DNA of 64,000 nucleotides from Sporosarcina luteola (GCF_023715245.1 NZ_JAMBNV010000001.1:2108001-2172000), one strand, 5' to 3'; shown: positions 16,574-26,443, counted from the first letter of the stretch. Notes: a model not told the origin generated them from the letters alone. Program-made: numbers and translations.

Positions 16574-17383
16574 TTGGATAATTCTTTTCAGCAACAGGCA
16601 TCGAACGAATTACAGTTTTGGCTTCAAATTTTAGGGGATCATAGCCGCTTTATTCATGATTCACTAGCTCCAGGGCAAACAGATTGGATTGACACTGCCG
16701 CAGCTTTCATAGAACGGTTCGATAAACTATTGGACCGCTCGAAACAAACGTTAAATGAGACCGAATTGTTGTCGTTAGTAAGCCTTTCAAAAACGGAAAG
16801 TGAAGCGATACGGGAATTGAAATTGGCCATTATTAAGGAACAATTGGTCGGCAACATCAAAATTTCATTGACTCCCCCATTCATCAATCATATGGTCAAT
16901 GAAGTCGAAGAAGCGATCCGGATTCTTTCCTATTTAGAAAAGGGCGAATCGCCTCCTCTTGTCCACCCGCTTCACCATGATCTATTATGGCTGCTCGATG
17001 CGGCAGGCCATGCAGGGGCAATTGATGCGACAATGGACCGCGTGGAAAAACAGCTAAAGAAAAAAAGCAGGAAATTCGTCAAAGAATGGGAAGCTTTCTA
17101 TTTAAAAGCGATAGAAATGGTAGGGTTTTTGCGGACGAACGTGTCAAGATTCCCTGCTTTGGAAAAATTCCATAACGATGTGTACCTGGAAATGACCATT
17201 TTTAAAACCTTCTTAAATGAACTTGAAGAAATGGGATTGAAAAAAGAGAACTTAGGAGTGCTCACACCACTCATGGCCGATCATATGGCGCGCGAGGAAT
17301 GCTATTATTTAATGAAACTCGCAGAGTCGGCAGGAACTCCCGACCCAAATTGCAATCCCGCAAAGGAAAGAGTGCAGGGGTAG
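16574..17383 (+). CDS. DUF2935 domain-containing protein
   Basis: 269 aa from TTG 16574, placed by AGGAGGTGA seven bases upstream. Two similar all-helical halves show the DUF2935 pattern: ELQFWLQILGDHSRFIHDSLAPGQ and EWEAFYLKAIEMVGFLR...FLNELEEMG, with conserved His/Glu (MADHMAREECYYLMKL) typical of di-metal four-helix bundles. Function unknown. It is divergent from the chemotaxis gene and convergent with aspartate dehydrogenase. Confidence 0.83.
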   Translation: MDNSFQQQASNELQFWLQILGDHSRFIHDSLAPGQTDWIDTAAAFIERFDKLLDRSKQTLNETELLSLVSLSKTESEAIRELKLAIIKEQLVGNIKISLTPPFINHMVNEVEEAIRILSYLEKGESPPLVHPLHHDLLWLLDAAGHAGAIDATMDRVEKQLKKKSRKFVKEWEAFYLKAIEMVGFLRTNVSRFPALEKFHNDVYLEMTIFKTFLNELEEMGLKKENLGVLTPLMADHMAREECYYLMKLAESAGTPDPNCNPAKERVQG

Positions 17384-17413
17384 TAGGCACCTATGAACCT
17401 ACTACCACTGCAC
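17372..17413. terminator. Hairpin spanning two convergent 3' ends
   Basis: A near-perfect 16-bp inverted repeat (arms 17372-17387 and 17398-17413) covers the stop codons of both the DUF2935 gene and the aspartate dehydrogenase gene. It lacks a T-tract. It probably blocks 3' readthrough or protects both messages; mechanism is inference. Confidence 0.6.
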
Positions 17414-18182
17414 TATCAATGTCCGCAAGAGCTGCTAAAATACTCGCTCCCGTAATATGGCTCGTCTTCGGATTGTTCGGAGACGGGTTATTTTTAATTG
17501 TCATATCGAACTCGCCGAAAGCTCCACTTGCTTGGATATGGTGAATGTTTTGCGTTACATTCGGATCGGCAATGATTCGTACATGTGTTTTCTCGACACC
17601 AATGCCCGCCAATGACAACACGATTGCGACATTCGCATTTTTAGGGAATTGTTGAATCGCGTGCCGGGCAGCGCCTTCAAATACAATTTGCTCCGCAGTA
17701 ATACGGTCAGCTGTTAACGAATGGGCAGGCTTTCGGGTCGTCAGAGTGACGGAATCCAATCGTCCATCTAATTTGGCAGCCTTTATAACATCCAACCCGC
17801 CAATCGCGCCGGATGGTAAGTAGATTCGGCGTCCACTGGCTTTAGCCGCCTGCTCTACTAGACTACCGAAGGAAGAATCAGCAAATGCTCCAATGCTGAT
17901 TAACAATAGATCTTTCTGTTTGATCGTTTCAAGCGCATATGTTTTGGCTGATTCAATGGTGGAACATTCGACTACGATGTCGATGTCGGATTGCAAGAAT
18001 GAGTGGATGTCATGGAATGCTTTGCATCCGTATTCCGCGGCTAATGAAGGCAGCTCATTTCTAGCTTTCTCTCGTTCATCCAAAATAGCAGTGATTTTGG
18101 TGTTTGGTAGGAGTTGTTCTATGTTTATTGTTTGGAGAAGATATGTACCTAGATTTCCTTTTCCTATTAAACCTATTTTGAT
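17391..18182 (-). CDS. Aspartate dehydrogenase-like NAD(P)-dependent protein, apparent non-canonical start
   Basis: About 263 aa if initiated at the ATC at 18182. The frame has no ATG or GTG in the needed region, and the first TTG (18083) falls 33 codons later, after the dinucleotide motif IKIGLIGKGNLGTYLLQTIN. That motif is essential to the fold and aligns with where other family members begin with Met-Lys-Ile. AAAAGGA lies 9 bases before the ATC, and an in-frame stop follows upstream at 18200. Further motifs: DIVVECSTIESAKTYA, PSGAIGGLDVIKAAKL and SLAGIGVEKTHVRIIADPN. The family oxidises aspartate to iminoaspartate. Either a rare start codon or a start-codon mutation is implied. Confidence 0.7.
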   Translation of the reverse strand: MKIGLIGKGNLGTYLLQTINIEQLLPNTKITAILDEREKARNELPSLAAEYGCKAFHDIHSFLQSDIDIVVECSTIESAKTYALETIKQKDLLLISIGAFADSSFGSLVEQAAKASGRRIYLPSGAIGGLDVIKAAKLDGRLDSVTLTTRKPAHSLTADRITAEQIVFEGAARHAIQQFPKNANVAIVLSLAGIGVEKTHVRIIADPNVTQNIHHIQASGAFGEFDMTIKNNPSPNNPKTSHITGASILAALADIDSAVVVGS

Positions 18183-18221
18183 TAGTATCAGTCCTTTTCA
18201 TGAATATATATTATTATATAT

Positions 18222-18252
18222 AAACCTGGACAACGTTAAACGTACCAGGTTT
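18222..18252. repeat. Inverted repeat in the gap upstream of aspartate dehydrogenase
   Basis: AAACCTGG / CCAGGTTT arms with a 15-base loop containing AACGTT. It lies about 40 bases upstream of the presumed start of the minus-strand gene, where an operator or an upstream terminator would be. The rest of 18201-18399 shows no gene. Confidence 0.4.
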
Positions 18253-18399
18253 CAATTACAATTTATTTACCATTTACTTAGCATATAAAAGTAACTGCTT
18301 TTCCACTTCAGCCCCATTCCCCGTTTATCTTTCTAGACCAGGAAGGTTAATAGGTTATAACCTCATGGTATCAAGTGTTATTCTGTATGCCTGGTCACA

Positions 18400-19413
18400 T
18401 CACTTCCCTATCTCTTTTTTATTCGCTTTTTTCAAAAACATTTGATAGATCGGTTTTAATGATTTTGGCGTCAATTCTATATCATTTTCATGCGCATACT
18501 TGATGGCATGTCCTAATGCGATGGTCATTCCGCCTGCTACGCTTGCGCCTGCCACCATGCCAGCACCGGGAACGAATTTCACAATTTGCCTGAAAACCGT
18601 CTTACCGATATTTCCGACAATCGTCGCGATGATCAATTCTTTTGCATTGTCCTTCGTTATTGGTTTCCCATACAATGTTGAAAGCTTTAGCATGAGACTG
18701 ACTTGTAAAGCAGTCAAAGGTACGAAATCCGATCCCGGAATCGGAATGGCACCGATTGTTGCGGCGGAAGCTCCTGCTGCTAAAATCCAACGATTTGCAA
18801 TGGCAGATTTATCGGCCATGTTTGCTGCCATTAGAATGTCTTTTTTTTTGACTTCTAATAAGGATAGAACTTCTTTCTGTAGCATCCCGATATTCTCCCC
18901 TGTCCGAGAAGAGATTGGCGTGACCGGATATTCATATCCTGTATGATCCTGGACATATTTTACAAGGCTCGGTATATCTTCGGCTGCATCGATTTTATTC
19001 AACACAAGAATCAGATCTTTATTCACCTTGGCAATTCTTTTTAATGACTTAAGTTCCGTTTCGGATAAAACCGTCCCTGCTGCATTCAGGAAAAATAAAA
19101 TTAGGTCCGCCTGCTTATAAAACTTCATCGTTTCCTCGGAATGTTCACTGTAAATGTCATCCAGGCCAGGTGTATCGACAAAGATTATTTTATCCTTATA
19201 AGAAAACTTCTTGATTTCCTGCGTTTCACCTGGTTTTGCACCGACCTGCGCTACGTTATCTCCCATGAGACGATTGATTGTCGATGATTTGCCGGCATTT
19301 ACATCACCGATCATGGCAATTAGGATTTCACTTTCCAATTGCTCATTGATTTCTGATGACTTTTCTTCAAATATTTTGTCGAATTCCTCATCTGACATCC
19401 ATTGTTGATTCAT
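18400..19413 (-). CDS. Era-like GTPase with C-terminal DUF697 membrane domain
   Basis: 337 aa from ATG 19413; a GTG at 19422 sits too close to AGAGGA. G1 is GDVNAGKSSTINRL, G3 DTPGLDD and G4 LNKIDAA. The C-terminal half is DUF697-like with glycine- and alanine-rich hydrophobic helices (AAGASAATIGAIPIPGSDFVPLTALQ, MVAGASVAGGMTIALGHAI). The layout resembles GTPases that associate with membranes through a DUF697 tail. Role unknown; it is monocistronic. Confidence 0.85.
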   Translation of the reverse strand: MNQQWMSDEEFDKIFEEKSSEINEQLESEILIAMIGDVNAGKSSTINRLMGDNVAQVGAKPGETQEIKKFSYKDKIIFVDTPGLDDIYSEHSEETMKFYKQADLILFFLNAAGTVLSETELKSLKRIAKVNKDLILVLNKIDAAEDIPSLVKYVQDHTGYEYPVTPISSRTGENIGMLQKEVLSLLEVKKKDILMAANMADKSAIANRWILAAGASAATIGAIPIPGSDFVPLTALQVSLMLKLSTLYGKPITKDNAKELIIATIVGNIGKTVFRQIVKFVPGAGMVAGASVAGGMTIALGHAIKYAHENDIELTPKSLKPIYQMFLKKANKKEIGK

Positions 19414-19524
19414 CAGGATCACATCCTCTTACATTTTGTAATGGCCGCTTCCTATTCATACGGATAGTATGACTATAAGATTCACTTTCTTATTCAATAC
19501 CCTATCCGTTTGTATAACATGCCT

Positions 19525-19560
19525 AAAAACCTGCACCTCCGAAGAGATGCAGGTTTTATT
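19525..19560. terminator. Terminator after the APH-like kinase gene
   Basis: 10-bp stem AAAACCTGCA / TGCAGGTTTT with A/T tracts on both sides; it can serve the minus-strand kinase gene ending at 19593. Confidence 0.85.
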
Positions 19561-19592
19561 GTCAATTAGCTGGCTACCATTTACTACACCTG

Positions 19593-20501
19593 CTAATTTT
19601 CAATTAAAAACTTATTGAACCATTTCGCGCATTGATAGGTTTCTTTCCAATAGAGATCATTATCTTCCACCGCCCAGCAAGCATATAGAGTTGACATTGA
19701 AATTGCAGCTTTCAATAGTTTTTCGCGATTCATTTGCAAAAGTTCACATATCAGGTCGACTCTTAGCTTCAACAAATTTTCCGGATCCGGGTTTTTGAAA
19801 AGATGATTAATCATGAAGGAAACTACGTCGAAGTATGGGTCACCGACAACGCCTTTCGGATCAATCGCAAGCCAACCTCTCTCATTTGAAAACAAGATGT
19901 TTTCGTGATGCAAATCGCCATGCAGCAGTCCGTTTTCCGTTGTAGTTTGCCGAATTTCATTTAGAAACTCTGCCGCCATCATAACCCATTCATTTAGAAT
20001 TGGTCCATTGTTCTTAGGGTAATTGCTTTGATATTTCGAGAAGGCGCTTGCCCAATGAAGAACAGTTGGGAAGTCGGCATCTTCCGGCAATGGTCGACGG
20101 ATCTGTTTCCAAACGCGGCAGAACTGTTGAACGACGACTGTTTCATCTGTTTCCGTGCAGAGCATCGTTCCGGGTTGAAGGCTTTCGAGCAGCATGGCTC
20201 CCCGTTCAACGTCAGCTTTCACCAATTTTGCACATCCTTGCCCATTGTAAAGCTGCATTGTGCGGATTTCGTTTTCAAAATCGAATCCCGGCAAGCCCAT
20301 TTTCAAGATGTACGGATAGTTGTTCTCATCCATTACATTCATGACATAGTTATAGGAAAGATTGGTGACTGGGCTCTTCAGTGTTAATCCCCAGACTTCC
20401 GCCATGTGATTTACATTACTCTCTAATGACTGAAGCCATTCTTCTCCCGGTTTTCCGAAACAGTTTCTGATTTTTTCCTGGAATGAAGTTGGTATGTCCA
20501 T
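19593..20501 (-). CDS. APH(6)-like aminoglycoside/hydroxyurea phosphotransferase family protein
   Basis: 302 aa. The kinase Brenner motif is LLHGDLHHENILF and the DFG-equivalent is LAIDPKGVVGDPYFDV, both in the order of the APH_6_hur family (streptomycin 6-phosphotransferase and hydroxyurea kinase relatives). The N-terminal nucleotide-binding lobe carries YPYILKMGLPG and FENEIRTMQLY. Resistance cannot be claimed: chromosomal homologues often act on other small molecules. It is followed upstream by two GNAT acetyltransferases on the same strand. Confidence 0.82.
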   Translation of the reverse strand: MDIPTSFQEKIRNCFGKPGEEWLQSLESNVNHMAEVWGLTLKSPVTNLSYNYVMNVMDENNYPYILKMGLPGFDFENEIRTMQLYNGQGCAKLVKADVERGAMLLESLQPGTMLCTETDETVVVQQFCRVWKQIRRPLPEDADFPTVLHWASAFSKYQSNYPKNNGPILNEWVMMAAEFLNEIRQTTTENGLLHGDLHHENILFSNERGWLAIDPKGVVGDPYFDVVSFMINHLFKNPDPENLLKLRVDLICELLQMNREKLLKAAISMSTLYACWAVEDNDLYWKETYQCAKWFNKFLIEN

Positions 20502-20513
20502 ACATAGTTCCCC

Positions 20514-21008
20514 TTACAGTAATTTGGCCATATAATATTCATCAACATATTTACCGTTGACGAACAACGAGTCTTTTTTCACGCCTTCTTTACTAAAACC
20601 TGATTTTTCATAGAGGACGATTGCTGCTGTATTAGTGGTCATAACAGTCAATTCAAGGCGGTGAAGCTTGTTTTCAATTGCCCATTTGTCCAATGAAGTA
20701 AAAAGGGCCTTTCCCACTCCTTGTCCACGATACTTCTCGGATATGCCGATGACTATGTAAGCCGAATGCTTATTTCGTTTCGCAGTCCCAGCAATCACCA
20801 TTAAATAACCCACCAATGAACCTTTTAGTTCAGCCACGATAATAGTCGAGGCATCAGTCCCAAATGACTCAATACGCTCTCTCAATTGTTCTCCGGACAA
20901 ATTTCTTTCCCGCGCTTCATAGAGCATCGTATCCGAAGTTCTTTCAACTTCTTCAATGAGCTGGACTAGCTGACTTGCATCCGTGCATTGAACTTGTCTA
21001 GTAATCAT
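20514..21008 (-). CDS. GNAT family N-acetyltransferase
   Basis: 164 aa from ATG 21008, with AAAGGTG about 10 bases upstream; GTG 21017 is the alternative. Acetyl-CoA motif A is IVIGISEKYRGQGVGKALFTSLDKWA and motif B LELTVMTTNTAAIVLYEKSGFSKEG, both complete. Ends MAKLL. Substrate unknown. Twelve bases separate it from the APH-like kinase gene, so the two are probably cotranscribed. Confidence 0.85.
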   Translation of the reverse strand: MITRQVQCTDASQLVQLIEEVERTSDTMLYEARERNLSGEQLRERIESFGTDASTIIVAELKGSLVGYLMVIAGTAKRNKHSAYIVIGISEKYRGQGVGKALFTSLDKWAIENKLHRLELTVMTTNTAAIVLYEKSGFSKEGVKKDSLFVNGKYVDEYYMAKLL

Positions 21009-21101
21009 TTGAAACACGCACCTTTACTTTATTCAATGAAAGAATAGCAAGAAGATTACCGTTCCCCCTTCCCGATAACCTTTATATGAAGAAACATTGA
21101 A

Positions 21102-21611
21102 TTATTCCCTAATCTCCTCGATGTTTTCCCAGTAATAAGCAATCTCCTTGTATTCTTCTCCCCCTATGTCAATCATTGTCTTATCAATCGCTTTTCCGCC
21201 CAGTGATTCATAGAATGTTTTTGATGGATTGCGTTCAAGCACCCATACAAGCATGGAGGAAAATCCTTGTTCTTTCAGGTTCTTTGCGATTGTTTGCATC
21301 AGCTTCTTCCCAATCCCCTGACCTTGCATTTCATTCAATAAATAAATTGCATATAACTCCCCATCTGCATCATAGTTGCCCGTCCGTTCTTTGCCCCCTG
21401 TTGCAAAACCAACAATCTCACCACTGTCGACTTCAGCAACATATAAAGTGCTCCTCCCAATTCCCCTGCGCCAATTTTCGGCACGCTGCTCGTACGAAAG
21501 ATTTTGCAGAACGGACTCGGAAACGATCCCCTTGTAAGTCGTCCTCCAGCTGTCCACATGAACTCGTGCTATACCATCCTCATCGCCTGGCATGGCTTCT
21601 CTAATTCTCAT
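21102..21611 (-). CDS. GNAT family N-acetyltransferase
   Basis: 169 aa from ATG 21611, chosen for GGGAGGG immediately upstream. N-terminal IREAMPGDEDGIARVHVDSWRTTYKGI is typical of the ribosomal-alanine-like GNAT branch, and motif A is LYAIYLLNEMQGQGIGKKLMQTIAKNL followed by WVLERNPSKTFYESLGG. It is unlike the neighbouring GNAT in sequence, so not a recent duplicate. Substrate unknown. Confidence 0.85.
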   Translation of the reverse strand: MRIREAMPGDEDGIARVHVDSWRTTYKGIVSESVLQNLSYEQRAENWRRGIGRSTLYVAEVDSGEIVGFATGGKERTGNYDADGELYAIYLLNEMQGQGIGKKLMQTIAKNLKEQGFSSMLVWVLERNPSKTFYESLGGKAIDKTMIDIGGEEYKEIAYYWENIEEIRE

Positions 21612-21715
21612 ATATATCCCTCCCATTAGCTCTAGTTTACAGTAATTAATGAAAGAATAGAATTAATCTTCCAAACAGGAGAACAGAACAGGCTTTTGTC
21701 TGGCTGCAAATAAAG

Positions 21716-21841
21716 TTATCGATCATTTTCACATTTTTATCGATCACTTCCCGAGAGTTATCGATCAATTGCAAGAAGTTATCGGTCTCTTTCACAAAGT
21801 TATCGGTCAAATCCCGATGATTATCGTCATTTCGTGACTTA
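21716..21841 (-). repeat. Intergenic phased array (b): six units of exactly 21 bp, core TTATCGATCA
   Basis: Units start at 21716, 21737, 21758, 21779, 21800 and 21821, all spaced exactly 21 bases. Each begins TTATCG(A/G)TC and then varies. The core is the reverse complement of the core in array (c). The array lies upstream of a GNAT gene and beyond the 3' end of spoVR. A 67-codon minus-strand frame crosses it, but there is no ribosome site. Confidence 0.92.
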
Positions 21842-21869
21842 AGACCCACTCTTTTCCACCATCATCACA

Positions 21870-21902
21870 CCAAAAAACCGCCACAATGCAATGCGGCGGC
21901 CC
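21870..21902 (-). terminator. Terminator of the prkA-yhbH-spoVR operon
   Basis: GGCGG-rich stem (CCGCC / GGCGG) ending in a six-A tract on the plus strand (T-tract on the minus), immediately after the spoVR stop at 21911. Confidence 0.75.
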
Positions 21903-21910
21903 GTCACTCC

Positions 21911-23314
21911 TTATGCAAATCTCCTATGAACTTTCTTTCCATCATATGAAAACACGACTTGTTTATTATCGACATACGTCTCCAAATGCACGATACGGCC
22001 CCATAGTTGGTGGATATATGGGAGGACGTGTTCCAAATACGGTACATCCAGCTCGGTTTCTTCGTATTTATGCACTAAGTAGAGCTCTCCGTTGCGCACA
22101 TAATCCCCGTCATGCACGACTAGATAAGGAAAGCCCCCGTTCACCCTCTGCGCAATAAGACGGTCTTGCACATTTCGATATTCCTTATCCGAAATTTTAT
22201 AATGGCTTCCTTTTTTCTCGAAGATATATAAGTCTTCTTTTTGTACGAGTTCTTTCGTTAAATAGTTGCGGATGAAGGAAATGTCGGAATCCATCTCCCT
22301 CACTTCAAACATTTTCTCCCTGCCGGACCCGGGCTTCACCCCTAATTCGATCATCTCTCCCGTCGGATGATCATATCGCTGTTCGATGTCTTCAAAGATT
22401 TTCAAGCCTAAATAATACGGATTGATGGACGTTCTGGACGGCTGGATGACATTCGCATTCAACTTTGCAAACTCAATCGTTTCGTCGGCCGTCAAGTCCA
22501 TTTCCCGTAAAATCCGTTGATGCCAGTATGTCGCCCATCCTTCATTCATGATCTTCGTTTCCATTTGCGGCCAGAAGTAAAGCATTTCTTCACGGATCAT
22601 TGTCAATATATCTCGTTGCCATTCTTCCAATTCCCGACTATTTTCCAAGAGGAACAACAATAGATCCTTCTCCGGGGATGCAGGCGTCTTTTTCCGCTTT
22701 GTTTCCGCTGGCGGCTTCAGCTTCTTATGATCCATTTCCCATAAATCATCATAGACCGTTTTCCGGATAAACGGCACATCTTCTACCTGCTCCACCTCTT
22801 CATTTCCATGACGCCATCGGACAAGGGAGGGGTCGACATGCTCCTGGATGGCGAGCACCGCGTCCAAGAAACGTTCTACCTCTTCATTCCCATAAACCTT
22901 TTCATATTCGGCAATCCGTTCGGCGGTTGCCGTCATGCTTTCTACCATGTCCCGCCTCGTATTCGAAAAGCGGGAGTTATTTTTGAAGAAATCGCAATGT
23001 GCCAGAACGTGGGCAATGATCAATTTGTTCTGTATCAACGTATTGGTTTCCAATAGAAAAGCGTAACAAGGATTGGAGTTGATGACGAGTTCGTATATTT
23101 GACTGAGCCCTAAATCATATTGAAGCTTCATCTTATGGAACTGTTTACCGAAGCTCCAATGTGAGAAACGTGTCGGCATTCCATAAGCGCCAAATGTATA
23201 TATGATATCCGCAGGACAGATTTCATAGCGCATCGGATAAAAATCCAACCCGAATCCTTTCGCAATCTCTGTAATTTCCTCTACTGCATATTGCAGCGCC
23301 TTGTGCTCCGTCAT
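21911..23314 (-). CDS. spoVR: SpoVR family protein
   Basis: 467 aa, the usual length. The SpoVR fold is recognisable: [56 protein letters not shown] at the N-terminus, [17 protein letters not shown] in the middle and a conserved C-terminal [20 protein letters not shown] block. It takes part in spore cortex formation in Bacillus. The start overlaps the YhbH stop as ATGA, so the last two genes of the prkA-yhbH-spoVR set are translationally coupled; this set is found in many bacteria with and without sporulation. Confidence 0.96.
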   Translation of the reverse strand: MTEHKALQYAVEEITEIAKGFGLDFYPMRYEICPADIIYTFGAYGMPTRFSHWSFGKQFHKMKLQYDLGLSQIYELVINSNPCYAFLLETNTLIQNKLIIAHVLAHCDFFKNNSRFSNTRRDMVESMTATAERIAEYEKVYGNEEVERFLDAVLAIQEHVDPSLVRWRHGNEEVEQVEDVPFIRKTVYDDLWEMDHKKLKPPAETKRKKTPASPEKDLLLFLLENSRELEEWQRDILTMIREEMLYFWPQMETKIMNEGWATYWHQRILREMDLTADETIEFAKLNANVIQPSRTSINPYYLGLKIFEDIEQRYDHPTGEMIELGVKPGSGREKMFEVREMDSDISFIRNYLTKELVQKEDLYIFEKKGSHYKISDKEYRNVQDRLIAQRVNGGFPYLVVHDGDYVRNGELYLVHKYEETELDVPYLEHVLPYIHQLWGRIVHLETYVDNKQVVFSYDGKKVHRRFA

Positions 23315-24468
23315 ACGGATCCCTCCAGGCGTTTATGGAAGAACTTTTTCAAAGCATAGTACACATCCTTGTTTTCCTTTAGTACATAATGCCGGAATTT
23401 CGGATCTTCGATTTTTTGATACGTATTCATCAAAGTTGAATATCGGCTATGTGCATTCACTTCCCCGTAGCCGAACATATTCGAAACTGCCATGAGTTCC
23501 TCTACTAATGAAAAGCATTTTCCGTTATCCGATGACATATTTTCTCCATCTGAGAAATGGAAGGGGTAGATATTATAGCGGGAAGGATGATACTTCTTGG
23601 CTATGAGATCGAGCGCTTTTTCATAGGCTGTCGAACATATCGTGCCTCCGCTCTCCCCTTTCGAGAAGAAATCCATTTCCGAAACGACTTTCGCAATCGT
23701 ATGATGGGCGATGAATTCTATATCCACTTTTTCGTATTTTGTCCGTAAGAATTTTGTCATCCAGAAATAAAAGCTTCTCGCCATGTATTTTTCAAAACTT
23801 CCCATAGAAGCGCTCGTATCCATCATCATGAGCACGACTGCCTTCGATTGAGGCTTAACGACTTCATCCCACGTCTTGAAACGGAGATCATCATTGTAGA
23901 TCGGCATTATTTCAGCATGGCCTTCCATGGCATTACGTTTGAACGCTGCGATAATCGTCCGCTTTTTATCAATGTTCCCGATGAGCCCTTTCTTCCTGAT
24001 GTCATTGAATGTGATGTCTTCATCTGTGATTTCTGCTTGTTCCCGTTTTTCGAGATTCGGCAATTCAAGTTCTTTAAATAATGTCTCTTCGATTTCGGCG
24101 AGCGACACTTCCGCTTCATAATAATCCTGGCCTGGCTGATCGCCCGCCTGTTTGCCTTTTCCTGCACTCTGACTGCCATCGCTTGCAACTACGTCTCCCA
24201 CTTGACTATCTCCGCCGCCTTGGCCGACATGCTTCGATTTATTATGGTTATAACGGATTTTGTATTCATCTAAAGATCGGATCGGTATTTTTATGACGTC
24301 CCTGCCATCCGACATGACGATGCTTTCTTCACTGATCAATTCGGGCAGATTACTGTGGATTGCTTTCTTCACTTTATCCGAATGTCGTTTCTGATCCTGA
24401 TATCCTTTTCGGTGAAGCGACCAGTTTTCCTGGGAGACGACAAATGATTCGCTCTGCTCTTCATGCAT
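23311..24468 (-). CDS. yhbH: YhbH/DUF444 protein (UPF0229)
   Basis: 385 aa. The N-terminal [32 protein letters not shown] region (here [15 protein letters not shown]) and the VWA-like [23 protein letters not shown] are the DUF444 hallmarks, followed by [18 protein letters not shown] Gly/Gln-rich linker ([19 protein letters not shown]) separates the two halves. Homologues are encoded with PrkA and SpoVR and act with the kinase in stress and sporulation. AGTAGGTGAAT precedes the start. Confidence 0.95.
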   Translation of the reverse strand: MHEEQSESFVVSQENWSLHRKGYQDQKRHSDKVKKAIHSNLPELISEESIVMSDGRDVIKIPIRSLDEYKIRYNHNKSKHVGQGGGDSQVGDVVASDGSQSAGKGKQAGDQPGQDYYEAEVSLAEIEETLFKELELPNLEKREQAEITDEDITFNDIRKKGLIGNIDKKRTIIAAFKRNAMEGHAEIMPIYNDDLRFKTWDEVVKPQSKAVVLMMMDTSASMGSFEKYMARSFYFWMTKFLRTKYEKVDIEFIAHHTIAKVVSEMDFFSKGESGGTICSTAYEKALDLIAKKYHPSRYNIYPFHFSDGENMSSDNGKCFSLVEELMAVSNMFGYGEVNAHSRYSTLMNTYQKIEDPKFRHYVLKENKDVYYALKKFFHKRLEGSV

Positions 24469-24547
24469 TTCTATTCACCTACTCCAGTCCACTCATTTTT
24501 TTAGTATATGCAACGAATGGCGGTTTTTGATATGGGAGGTTTCTCTC

Positions 24548-26443
24548 TTATCGGTTCAACAGGCTGCCGACGTACCGTAGCAATTCATTGGCAGAGATTG
24601 AATTATAGCCATATTCATCAATAAGCCTTGCTACGACCTCATTGATTTTCTTCAAATGATTTTCGTCAGGAGTCGCCGATGAAGTTGTGATTTTGACAAC
24701 ATCCTTCAAGTCCGCGAACAGCTTCTTCTGAATCGCCTCCCGCAGCCTTTCGTGGGATTTGTAATCAAACCGCTTGCCTTTCCTTGCGTATGCGGAAATC
24801 CGGATGAGTATTTCTTCTCGGAAAGCCCTTTTCGCATTCTCTGAGATTCCGATTTGCTCTTCAATGGAACGCATAAGCTTTTCATCCGGATTCATCTCTT
24901 CGCCGGTGAGGGGATCTTTCATTTTGTGCTTATTGCAATAGGCTTCAACGTTATCCAAATAGTTATCCATCAACGTCCGTGCAGATTCTTCGTACGAATA
25001 GACGAATGCCTTCTGCACTTCTTTCTTCGCAATTTCATCAAATTCCTTGCGGGCAATCGATATATAATTTAAATATTCCTCTTTGTCATCCTTCGAAATG
25101 GATGCATGCTGATCCAATCCTTCTTTTAAGGAACGCAGCACATCGAGCGCATTGATGGCATCCACTTCTTTTCGGATAATTGCCGACGAGATCCGGTTGA
25201 TGACATATCTCGGGTCGATGCCGTCCATGCCTTCATTCGGAAACTCTTTTTTCAGCTCTTCCAGATCCACAGAGTTAAATCCTTCCACATTTTCACCGTC
25301 ATACAATCGCATCTTCTTCACAATATCGATTCCTTGCTTTTTCGATATTTTTAAACGCGTGAGGACAGAGAAGATAGCAGCGACCCTGAGGGCATGTGGG
25401 GCAATATGCACATGTGCCATATCACTTTCCCGTATCATTTTTTCGTAGATTTTTTCTTCCTGACTCACTTTCAAGTTATAAGGGATCGGCATGACAATGA
25501 TCCGGGAATGCAGCGCTTCATTTTTCTTATTGGAAATGAAGGCCCGATATTCGGTTTCATTCGTATGCGCGACGATCAATTCATCCGCACTGATCAATGC
25601 AAATCTGCCTGCTTTGAAGTTCCCTTCTTGCGTCAGCGACAAAAGGTGCCAGAGGAATTTTTCATCGAGCTTAAGCATCTCCTGAAATTCCATCATTCCG
25701 CGGTTTGCCTTATTCAACTCCCCGTCAAAACGGTAAGCGCGGGGATCGGATTCGGAGCCATATTGGGCAATTGTCGAAAAGTCGATGCTACCGGTCAAAT
25801 CCGCGATATCCTGGGATTTTGGATCGGATGGGGTGAACGTTCCGATTCCCACCCGTTTGTCTTCTGAAAAGAAGATTCTCTCAACGAGTACATCTTCAAT
25901 CCGGCCGCCGTATTCTGTTTCAAGGCGCATCGTATTCAACGGGGAAAGGCTTCCTTCAATCCGGATTCCAAATTCCGCATAGAAATCATCTCGCAGATAT
26001 TCCGGAATCAAGTGCAATGGGTCCTCATGCATCGGACATCCTTTAATGGCATATACCGCACCATCATCCGTCCTCGAATATTGTTCCAATCCACGTTTCA
26101 ACAAGGTGACGAGAGTGGATTTTCCTCCACTGACAGGACCCATGAGCAATAAGATCCTTTTTCGCACATCAAGACGTTTTGCTGCTGGGTGGAAATATTC
26201 GTTAACTAGCCGCTCGACCGTATCTTCGAGACCGAAAATCTCATTTTCAAAAAAGCGGAATTTTGTATACCCGTGTTCTTTCGTTTGGCCATGGCTTTTG
26301 ATCATTTCATACACTCTGGAATGTGCCGTTTGTGCAACTTCTTTACGTTCCTGTAGGATGTTTAAATACTCGGCAAAGGTACCTTCCCACTTTAGCTTGT
26401 TTTCTTCTTCACGGAAATGTTCTAACTTTCGTAAAATGTCCAT
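24548..26443 (-). CDS. prkA: PrkA serine protein kinase (AAA+ plus kinase-like C-terminus)
   Basis: 631 aa. The AAA part has Walker A GPVSGGKSTLVTLLKRG (about residue 105) and a later DGRF-type sensor region; the C-terminal third is the PrkA kinase-like domain ending in a coiled, charged tail. PrkA phosphorylates protein substrates and influences sigma-K dependent sporulation in Bacillus. It is the first gene of the prkA-yhbH-spoVR operon, and a sigma-E/K-like promoter lies directly upstream. GGAGGGAAATGA precedes the ATG. Confidence 0.96.
   Translation of the reverse strand: MDILRKLEHFREEENKLKWEGTFAEYLNILQERKEVAQTAHSRVYEMIKSHGQTKEHGYTKFRFFENEIFGLEDTVERLVNEYFHPAAKRLDVRKRILLLMGPVSGGKSTLVTLLKRGLEQYSRTDDGAVYAIKGCPMHEDPLHLIPEYLRDDFYAEFGIRIEGSLSPLNTMRLETEYGGRIEDVLVERIFFSEDKRVGIGTFTPSDPKSQDIADLTGSIDFSTIAQYGSESDPRAYRFDGELNKANRGMMEFQEMLKLDEKFLWHLLSLTQEGNFKAGRFALISADELIVAHTNETEYRAFISNKKNEALHSRIIVMPIPYNLKVSQEEKIYEKMIRESDMAHVHIAPHALRVAAIFSVLTRLKISKKQGIDIVKKMRLYDGENVEGFNSVDLEELKKEFPNEGMDGIDPRYVINRISSAIIRKEVDAINALDVLRSLKEGLDQHASISKDDKEEYLNYISIARKEFDEIAKKEVQKAFVYSYEESARTLMDNYLDNVEAYCNKHKMKDPLTGEEMNPDEKLMRSIEEQIGISENAKRAFREEILIRISAYARKGKRFDYKSHERLREAIQKKLFADLKDVVKITTSSATPDENHLKKINEVVARLIDEYGYNSISANELLRYVGSLLNR

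Noticed and set aside
17391..18083. Aspartate dehydrogenase starting at TTG 18083
   Set aside because: This would remove the NAD-binding motif that the family needs, so an upstream start is more likely.
21646..21849. 67-codon minus-strand ORF through array (b)
   Set aside because: No ribosome site, and the frame is open only because of the 21-bp phase.
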